Assembly: GCA_031278675.1 (NCBI GenBank)
Contig: JAITJY010000042.1
Location: forward strand, 1 to 13,170
Direction of reading: 5' to 3'
Length of the DNA stretch: 13,170 nt
DNA from: Bifidobacteriaceae bacterium
GTDB taxonomy: Bacteria; Actinomycetota; Actinomycetes; Actinomycetales; WQXJ01
The notes under the pieces are model-generated. The model saw only the letters and a program-made list of their open reading frames with translations. It searched no databases and was not told the DNA's origin. Of this stretch, positions 5,947-12,500 are shown piece after piece. Every line of letters begins with the position of its first letter. Positions within the stretch are counted from its first letter, which is position 1. The position numbers were made by a program, and so were the translations under genes.

Positions 5947-7127
5947 GATTTGCTTCCTCTGCTTGCTAGTCGATTAGTGGCGGCCCCGCCGCCCGCGCCG
6001 ACGCCTTGTAAATCAATCACCGCTCGCCCCACAACCTCCCCGGCAGCGAGCGCCGAATATCCCTGATCAGCCTGATCCAGGGACAGGCGACGGGCCACCA
6101 CCCCGCGGTAATCGATCACACCGCGGGCCGCCAAATCAACCACTGTCGCCAAGTCTTGCCTGGTCAGCGCGCCGTAAGAGCCGATAATCCGCTGGGAGGT
6201 ACGGACCAGCCGATTGATCGGGACCGCAGCCGTCTGCTGGCCGGCCCCCAATCCGATCGGCACCATCCGGCCACCCGGCCCAATCAAGTCGAGGGCCGTG
6301 GCCCAAGTCTCGGGCCGGCCCAACGCCTCGAATGCCACGTCGACCCCACGGCCGCCGGTTAGCGCCATGACGGCCTGGGCGGCATCGTCCTTCGCTGAAT
6401 TGACTGCGGCCGTCGCGCCCGCCGCCAACGCTGCCGTGAGCTTGGCGTCCGACACGTCGACCGCGATCACCTGTGCGGCGCCCAACGCGCGGGCGATCTG
6501 GCAGATGTAGCCGCCAACGCCACCGACGGCCACCACGGCACAGGTCTCGCCGTAACGCAGGTCAGCGCCGCGGCGCACGGCCCCATAGGCGGTGAATGCG
6601 GCACAACCGAGCGTGGCGGCGGCGAACTGGTCCACGGCAGCGGGCAACGGGGTCAGCGACGTGGCGGGAAGCACCGCGTATTCGGCGAGGCCGCCCATCG
6701 AATACTGGTAAACCGTCTCGCCGTTCGCGCGGGCCAGCCGCGACGTGCCGTCGTAGAGCACGCCCCGCAGGCGGTTGAGCTGGAAGAAGTTAGGGCACAG
6801 GTCATCGCGGCCCCGGTTACACTCGGGGCAAGAACCGCACGGCATGAGGAAGGCCGCAGCCACCGCCTGGCCTGGGCGCAGGCCGGTGTGGGCCGTCCCG
6901 GGCCCCAGTGCGGCAATCTCGCCGGACACTTCGTGGCCCAAGACCGCCGGCACCGGGAAGGCGATGTGCCCGTTCAGGACGTGAAGATCCGAGTGGCACA
7001 GCCCGCAGGCGGTGACCTTGAGCAGCACTTCGCCTCCGGCCGGCACCGGGACGGGCAGTTCTTCGACGCGCAGCGGCGCGCCGGGCGCGGTCAGGACCGC
7101 TGCACGCATTGTTTTTGGAATTGACAT
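5943..7127 (-). CDS. Zinc-dependent alcohol dehydrogenase (MDR family)
   Basis: A 394-residue medium-chain dehydrogenase that should oxidise a secondary alcohol or polyol, or reduce the matching carbonyl. The catalytic zinc site is visible as Cys44 in CGLCHSDLH (41-49) and GHE at 64-66; a structural zinc site has Cys97, Cys100, Cys103 and Cys111. The nucleotide fold reads AVGGVGG (200-206), and the acidic Asp224 after the second strand points to NAD rather than NADP. The last ~20 residues (from GVGAGGGAAT) extend past the usual end and look unstructured. It lies 48 bp after iolD and its TGA overlaps the ATG of the transaldolase-family gene. The start at 7127 has GAGG about eight bases upstream. 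In context it may act as a cyclitol or sugar dehydrogenase; no closer assignment is supported. Confidence 0.9.
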   Translation of the reverse strand: MSIPKTMRAAVLTAPGAPLRVEELPVPVPAGGEVLLKVTACGLCHSDLHVLNGHIAFPVPAVLGHEVSGEIAALGPGTAHTGLRPGQAVAAAFLMPCGSCPECNRGRDDLCPNFFQLNRLRGVLYDGTSRLARANGETVYQYSMGGLAEYAVLPATSLTPLPAAVDQFAAATLGCAAFTAYGAVRRGADLRYGETCAVVAVGGVGGYICQIARALGAAQVIAVDVSDAKLTAALAAGATAAVNSAKDDAAQAVMALTGGRGVDVAFEALGRPETWATALDLIGPGGRMVPIGLGAGQQTAAVPINRLVRTSQRIIGSYGALTRQDLATVVDLAARGVIDYRGVVARRLSLDQADQGYSALAAGEVVGRAVIDLQGVGAGGGAATNRLASRGSKS

Positions 7128-7175
7128 GACCGCCTCTTCTCTCGCTGGTTGATACGCATGGTTGTGGTGCCCGGC

Positions 7176-9086
7176 TCAGATCAAGGGCCGCTGGAGCGCC
7201 TTTTGTTCCTGGTAGACCGCACGGGCCTGATTGGTGGTGGCGAGACGCGAAACCTGTGCCACAGGAACGTCCCACCATGATTCATTCGGTGGATTGGGGC
7301 CGGTCAGGTCGGTTTCGATGTAGATCATCACCGGACCCGGCGTGCCCACAGCTTCGCGATAGGCGGTCTTGAACTCATCGATGGTTTGGACCGCGATCAC
7401 CTGCAAGCCCCAGCTAGCGGCGTTAGCGACGATGTCGACCGGCGTGGGTGGCCCGTCCAGCCGGCCAGTCTTCGGGTTGCGTTTCAGGTACTTGGTGCCG
7501 AATCGCTGCGAACCGTGCGATTCGCTCAGGGCACCGATCGAAGCGAAACCGTGGTTTTGGAGGAGCACAAAGATGACGTGGACGTTTTCTTGAACAATGG
7601 TTGCCAGTTCCATCGGCAACATCTGATAGGTCCCGTCCCCGACTATCGCCACCACTTCAGCTTCGGGAGCCGCCCATTTGGCGCCCAGCGCAGCGGGAAT
7701 CTCATAACCCATACAGGAGTAGGCATATTCGACGTGGTAGGACCGCGAGTTGGGGGCCCGCCACAGCGCTTGGAGATCGCCCGGCATGGAGCCGGCGGCG
7801 TTGATCACAATGGTTTCGTCGCCCATCATGTCATTCAGCGCCCCGAACACCTCGGTTTGGGCGGGCGCCGGCCCGTGACCCAGGTGATAGCAGCGGTCGG
7901 TGATTGCCGCCCAGTTGGCCCGTTCTTGTTCGATCCGACCGGCGTAGGCCGCAGACACGTGATAGTCCGCGAGTTGGCTGGTCAGCGCCTCGAGTACGGT
8001 CTTCGCGTCGCCTTGGACCATCAGGCCGGCGTGCTTGGCGGCATCGAACGACGCGACGTTGATGTTGACGAACTGCACGGCAGGGTTGGCGAACTGCGTC
8101 CGGGACGCCGTGGTGAAATCGGAGTACCTGGTCCCAATCCCAATCACCAGGTCGGCTTCGGCGGCGAGCCGGTTCGCGGCGTGCGCGCCCGTGGCTCCGA
8201 CACCGCCCACGGCTTGCGGGTGGTCCCAGTTGATCGCGCCTTTGCCGGCCTGTGTGTCCGCGACGGGGATACCGGTGGCGGCGGCGAAGGTGCGCAAGAC
8301 GGCATCGGCCTCCGAATAAACCACCCCTCCCCCTGCGATGATCAGGGGTTGGGCCGCGCGGCGGATGGCCTGGGCGGCGCGCGCGAGTTGGGCCCCGTCG
8401 GCGCCCTGGCGTGGGATGTGCCAGACGCGCTTCGCGAATAGCTCCGTGGGCCAATCGAAGGCTTCGGCCTGAACGTCTTCGGGCAGGCAGATGGTGGCGG
8501 CGCCGGTTTCGGCCGGGTCGGTCATCACCCGCATCGCGCCGAGCAGCGCGGCCGGCAACTGTTCGGGCCGGTTGACCCGCGCCCAGAACCGGGAGACGGG
8601 CGCCAGCGCGTCGTTGACGGAAATGTCCGGGTTGTGGGGTTGTTCGAGTTGTTGGAGGACCGGGTCGGCGACGCGCGTAGCGAACGTGTCGCTGGGCAGG
8701 AGCAGCACCGGCAGGCGGTTGGTGGTGGCGAGCGCCGCGCCCGTGACCATGTTGGTGGCGCCGGGACCGATCGACGATGTCGCCGCCATTGTCGCGAGCC
8801 GCTTCGAGGTCTTGGCGAACGCCGACCCGATGTGGACTGCGCCCTGTTCGTTGCGGCCCAGGATGTATTCGAGGGCGTCTTCATCTGGTCCGGGGTTGAT
8901 TTCGTTTTGCAGCAGCGCTTGGCCCACCCCGCAGACGTTGCCGTGCCCGAAGATTCCGACCACGCCCCGGATGAAGCGTTGTTCTTCGCCATCGCGCTCT
9001 GTGTATTGCCTGGCCAGGAACCTGACCACGGCTTGTCCTACCGTCAGGCGTTCGGTCGGGGCCGACCGTCTGGTTGTTTCAGCCAT
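7176..9086 (-). CDS. iolD: 3D-(3,5/4)-trihydroxycyclohexane-1,2-dione hydrolase (IolD)
   Basis: A thiamine-diphosphate enzyme that hydrolytically opens the ring of the diketo-inositol made by inosose dehydratase (IolE), yielding 5-deoxy-glucuronate in the myo-inositol pathway. At 636 residues it has the usual IolD length and the three-domain layout of acetolactate-synthase-like enzymes: N-terminal PYR domain with GRNEQGAVHIGSAFAK (77-92, Glu80 as the cofactor-activating glutamate) and SIGPGATN (105-112); a central domain with PLIIAGGGVVYSEA (247-260); and a C-terminal TPP domain with GDGTYQM (483-489) through LLQNHGF (508-514). The terminal SWWDVPVAQVS (603-613) is characteristic of IolD. GAGGAGG precedes the ATG at 9086 by five bases. 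It is the first gene of the cluster and lies behind the best promoter/operator candidate. No key residue appears missing. Confidence 0.95.
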   Translation of the reverse strand: MAETTRRSAPTERLTVGQAVVRFLARQYTERDGEEQRFIRGVVGIFGHGNVCGVGQALLQNEINPGPDEDALEYILGRNEQGAVHIGSAFAKTSKRLATMAATSSIGPGATNMVTGAALATTNRLPVLLLPSDTFATRVADPVLQQLEQPHNPDISVNDALAPVSRFWARVNRPEQLPAALLGAMRVMTDPAETGAATICLPEDVQAEAFDWPTELFAKRVWHIPRQGADGAQLARAAQAIRRAAQPLIIAGGGVVYSEADAVLRTFAAATGIPVADTQAGKGAINWDHPQAVGGVGATGAHAANRLAAEADLVIGIGTRYSDFTTASRTQFANPAVQFVNINVASFDAAKHAGLMVQGDAKTVLEALTSQLADYHVSAAYAGRIEQERANWAAITDRCYHLGHGPAPAQTEVFGALNDMMGDETIVINAAGSMPGDLQALWRAPNSRSYHVEYAYSCMGYEIPAALGAKWAAPEAEVVAIVGDGTYQMLPMELATIVQENVHVIFVLLQNHGFASIGALSESHGSQRFGTKYLKRNPKTGRLDGPPTPVDIVANAASWGLQVIAVQTIDEFKTAYREAVGTPGPVMIYIETDLTGPNPPNESWWDVPVAQVSRLATTNQARAVYQEQKALQRPLI

Positions 9087-9131
9087 CTTGACCTCCTCGG
9101 CGTAACTCCGTTGTCGGTAACAGCTTACACC

Positions 9132-9161
9132 ATTTGACCGTATGTCCTGACATTATTACAA
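9132..9161 (-). promoter_or_regulatory. Candidate promoter of the iolD cluster
   Basis: On the minus strand TTGTAA (9156-9161) and TCAAAT (9132-9137) are separated by 18 bp and each matches four of six consensus bases. A start near 9125 would give a ~38-base leader. An alternative -10 is TAAGCT (9122-9127). This is the only AT-rich stretch in the divergent gap. Confidence 0.4.
9142..9153. promoter_or_regulatory. Candidate operator, palindrome ATGTCCTGACAT
   Basis: Perfect 5-bp arms (ATGTC and GACAT) around a 2-bp centre. It fits the GntR-type TGT-N4-ACA pattern and lies inside the spacer of the putative iolD promoter, where a bound repressor would block RNA polymerase. The palindrome is seen directly; binding by the GntR protein encoded at 670-1410 is inferred. 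Confidence 0.5.
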
Positions 9162-9166
9162 GGACC

Positions 9167-9202
9167 GGGTGCTTCGCGCTGTCCTCAGCGCGGCGAGCAC
9201 CC
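9167..9202. other. Strong hairpin in the divergent gap
   Basis: GGGTGCT pairs with AGCACCC and, after a small internal loop, CGCGCTG pairs with CAGCGCG around a TCCT loop: 14 base pairs in total. No T-tract follows on either strand, so it is not a standard intrinsic terminator. It sits upstream of the iolD promoter candidate and well before the plus-strand gene. Confidence 0.6.
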
Positions 9203-9467
9203 GCCCTTGGACGCGACCGCCCGCCCCGCGTTGCCCGGCACCGCCTTTCTCCCGTTGCCCGATGCCGTCCGCCACCCTTCGCACGGCCCCCGGCTTCTCG
9301 CCCGCTACCGCCCACCACCCACAGCTTGCTCCCGTTTCGGCCCGGCCCACCCGCCCGGGTCCCGAATGTCTCAGCATCCGGTTCCGCCAAGGACGGCAAT
9401 TACTCAGCCAACAAACCTGAGGGACACCTGGCACGCCGGGCACGCCGCAGGGCCGGACGCCGCCCAG
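9203..9467. other. C-rich intergenic stretch without a gene
   Basis: The plus strand is rich in CCC/GCCC runs and the frames that stay open on the minus strand encode only Gly/Arg-rich composition. Apart from a weak inverted repeat (CTCAG/CTGAG, 9403-9421) I see nothing definite. It may be long leader or promoter DNA, or the remains of a gene. Confidence 0.4.
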
Positions 9468-9473
9468 TAGGAT
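9468..9473 (+). promoter_or_regulatory. Putative -10 element TAGGAT for the pseudokinase-like gene
   Basis: TAGGAT fits the TANNNT form common in high-GC actinobacterial promoters. A start near 9480 gives a ~35-base leader ending in GGGAG (9500-9504), ten bases before the ATG at 9515. No -35 match is apparent. Confidence 0.4.
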
Positions 9474-9514
9474 GGGCGAGACCACTTGGCGCCACCAATG
9501 GGAGTATCAGGATC

Positions 9515-12500
9515 ATGGATTCCGCTTCGCCACGCCCGCCGCTCGGCCTGGGCGACCTGCTGATGGGTCGCTACCGGCTCGATGCCGAGTTGTTCTCCAA
9601 CCTGCCCGGAGCGGTGCGGTTCCGGGCCACCGACAAGATCTTGTCCCGCAAAGCGGACGTCTATCTGCTGAGGGGCCCCAGCAAGGCAGATGCGATCGAC
9701 GCGGCGCGGCGGGCAGCGCTGGTGGAGGACCCGCGGCTCGCGCGGATCATTGACGCGGGAGATTATTCGGGGATCTCGTTCGTGCTGACGGCCGCCCTAG
9801 AGGGGGTGTCGCTGGCGGATGTGGGGCCGCTTGGGGCGGCCCAGGCCCGGGCGGTGGCGGGTGAGGTGGCGGCGGCGCTGGCGCACGCGGCGGAGTCCGA
9901 CGTGTATCACTTGGCGCTGCGCCCGGAACTGGTGTTTTTGGGCCGCGGTGACACGGTCCAGATCGGGGGTTTGGCGTGGGATGCGGCGCTGCGGGGTCTG
10001 ACCGACCAGGATGGCGCCGCGACCGATGCCAGAGCCTTGGTCTGCGTGCTCTACGCGGCGCTGACGGCTCGCTGGCCAGGCGATACACCCAGTGTCATGC
10101 CCCCACCGCCCCTCTGGGACGGCAATCCGGTCGCACCAATCGAGCTGGTCTCGGCGGTGCCGGGCGATCTCAACACTCTGTGCGCGGTGACTCTGGCGGG
10201 CGGTGGTGGCCCAACCTCAGCGCAGGAAGTGGTGGGCGACCTGGGTGTGTGGGGCGAGGTTCAGATCCGGTTGCGCCACACGGTGTCCGTGCGCGGGCCA
10301 ATCCCGCACGCGCTGGTTCCGCCCACCCCATTGGATGAATCTGCCCTGGAGTTTCCCCCGTCCATTTCGGCCAGCCATGATTGGTTGGACGCGGACCCAG
10401 GCGCTGACGAATCGTTCCCGGCTGGCGCCCGGCCGCTGCGTCCGACCGACGCCGACGTGGCGGCGCTAGCCGCCGATGAGGAGATCCAGAGCAAACTGGC
10501 CGCGATTGAGGCGATCCTGGCTCCGCTGGGCTATGACCTGACCCCCACCCGGCGCCGCCTGGGCCTGGACACTCCCACCGAGGCCAGTCTCTCCACCGGC
10601 CCTCCGACCGCCCCGATTCTCCCGCCGCAGCAGGCTGAACTGCTAGAACGCCTCAAGACCTTGGCTGATGCCCCCCTTGGGGACATGCCCCAGGCCCCGA
10701 ACCAAGACGGGCCGCCCCTGCCCGGCGAACCCGATTCGCCCCAAGACGGCGAGGCTCCGGACGGGAATGCTGGCTTCGGCCTGCCCGAACAGCCGCCAAT
10801 TCCCTCAGAACAGCCGTCATTCCCCTCCGAACCTCCAGCGGTCGCCTCCGAACAACCGTCATTCCCCTTCGACCCCCCAGCGACCGCCTCCGAGCAGTCA
10901 GGCAACCCCAATGGTCCCGCCGCCGCGCCCGCCATGCCCCCAGCCTCCCCAACTGCAACGCCAGCCCTAGGCTCCCCCGCAGCCACGCCACCCCCAGCCT
11001 CCCCAACCGCAACGCCAGCCCTAGGCTCCCCCGCAGCCACGCCACCCCCAGCCGCCTCAACCGCAACGCCGACCCCGGCTACCCCGGTTTCCTCGCCGAC
11101 CCCCCGCATTGACTCGGCCAAGCTGTCCGCGCTGGCAGGGTTGGTCGTCTCGGCGGCCCAGATCGAGGAGGAGACCCGGCTCGGCCGCACCGCCGAGCAA
11201 GCCGCCCTGTCCGGCGAGCCACGTTTCGAGGCAGGGTCCCAGCTGCCCCGCCGCCACGCCCTGAACCAGCCCCCGGCTACCCCCCCGCCCGATGCCGACC
11301 CCCCAGTCCCAGCCCCCTACCCAGATTTCGCCCAACTGGACCAGGCCCAGGATTCACCACAAGTCCCGGCACAAGGTTTACTCGAACTCCACGGCTTACC
11401 TAGAGGCACCCCGAGTAGGCAAGACTCGGCTCAAGTGCAAGAGTTTCAGCCTCCTAGTGGGCCTAGCGCCGATGACTTACCCGAAGCCTACGGCGTACCT
11501 GGAGCCCAGCTGTTACTCGAAGCCGATGGCTTGCCTGGAGTCCAAGACCTGCCCGAAGCCCCGGGCCTAGCCCAAGCCCCGGGCCAGGTTGCGCTGACCC
11601 CCGACCAGGAAAGCACATTGGTGCTCGAACCGATCAGGGAAGAAGTCGCCAGCGAGTTGGACCAACCCGGCTCCGCCCTCCCGGACGCCCCGCCAGCACA
11701 CCCCAGCTCCTCCATCCCGGACGCCTCGCCAGCACACCCGGGCTCCGCCATCCCGGACGCCTCGCCAGCACGGGCGGGCGCCGCCCGCCCGGGTGTTCCG
11801 CTAGACCAGACCGGCGCAGGCATCCCAGCGTCCCCGTCGGCCCAGGCGGGACCCGCCCTCCCGGGTTCGTCGCCAGAACAGGCTGGCTCTACCACCCCGG
11901 ACGCCCCGCCAGCACGGGCGGGCGCCGCCCGCCCGGGTGTTCCGCTAGACCAGACCGACGCAGGCATCCCAGCGTCCCCGCCAGCACGGGCGGGCGCCGC
12001 CCTCCCGGGTGCGTCGCCAGAACAGGCCAGCCCCGCCCTCCCGGACGCCCCGCCAGCACGGGCGGGCGCCGCCGTTCTAGGAGCGGCGTCCGGCGCCCTG
12101 GCGGCGCCGCCGGAAGGCGTCACACCCGGCGAGGCTCTCCGGTTCGCCGCCGCAGCGGCGGCCGCGAACCCGCCAGCGACGGAGCCGGTCCGGCCCCGGC
12201 CACGCTTCAAGCGAACAGTCCCCGCGCAACTGCCTCCACCGGTCGAAGAGCCGACGGGGCGGCCCCGGCCGCGGACCAGCGCAGCCGGTTACGGAGTGCT
12301 CGCCAGCCCCGTGCCCCGCAGCGCGGACGGCGACGGTTCATACCCGGTGACGGCTCCGCCGCCAGGCCACACCAATGCCGTCGACCTGCTGGTTGCCAGC
12401 CCCACTGTCCTTCCCCCTCCCACACCGGCCCCCCAGCCACAACTCTGGGCTCCCCCGACCCCACCGGGGGCCGGCGCGGCACCTGCCCGGAGCACGCAGA

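Noticed and set aside
7386..8441. Plus-strand frame of 351 codons
   Set aside because: Entirely antisense to iolD, whose protein motifs are unambiguous.
9079..9485. Minus-strand frames of ~106-109 codons in the divergent gap
   Set aside because: Gly/Arg-rich composition, overlap with the promoter region of iolD, no ribosome binding site or domain.
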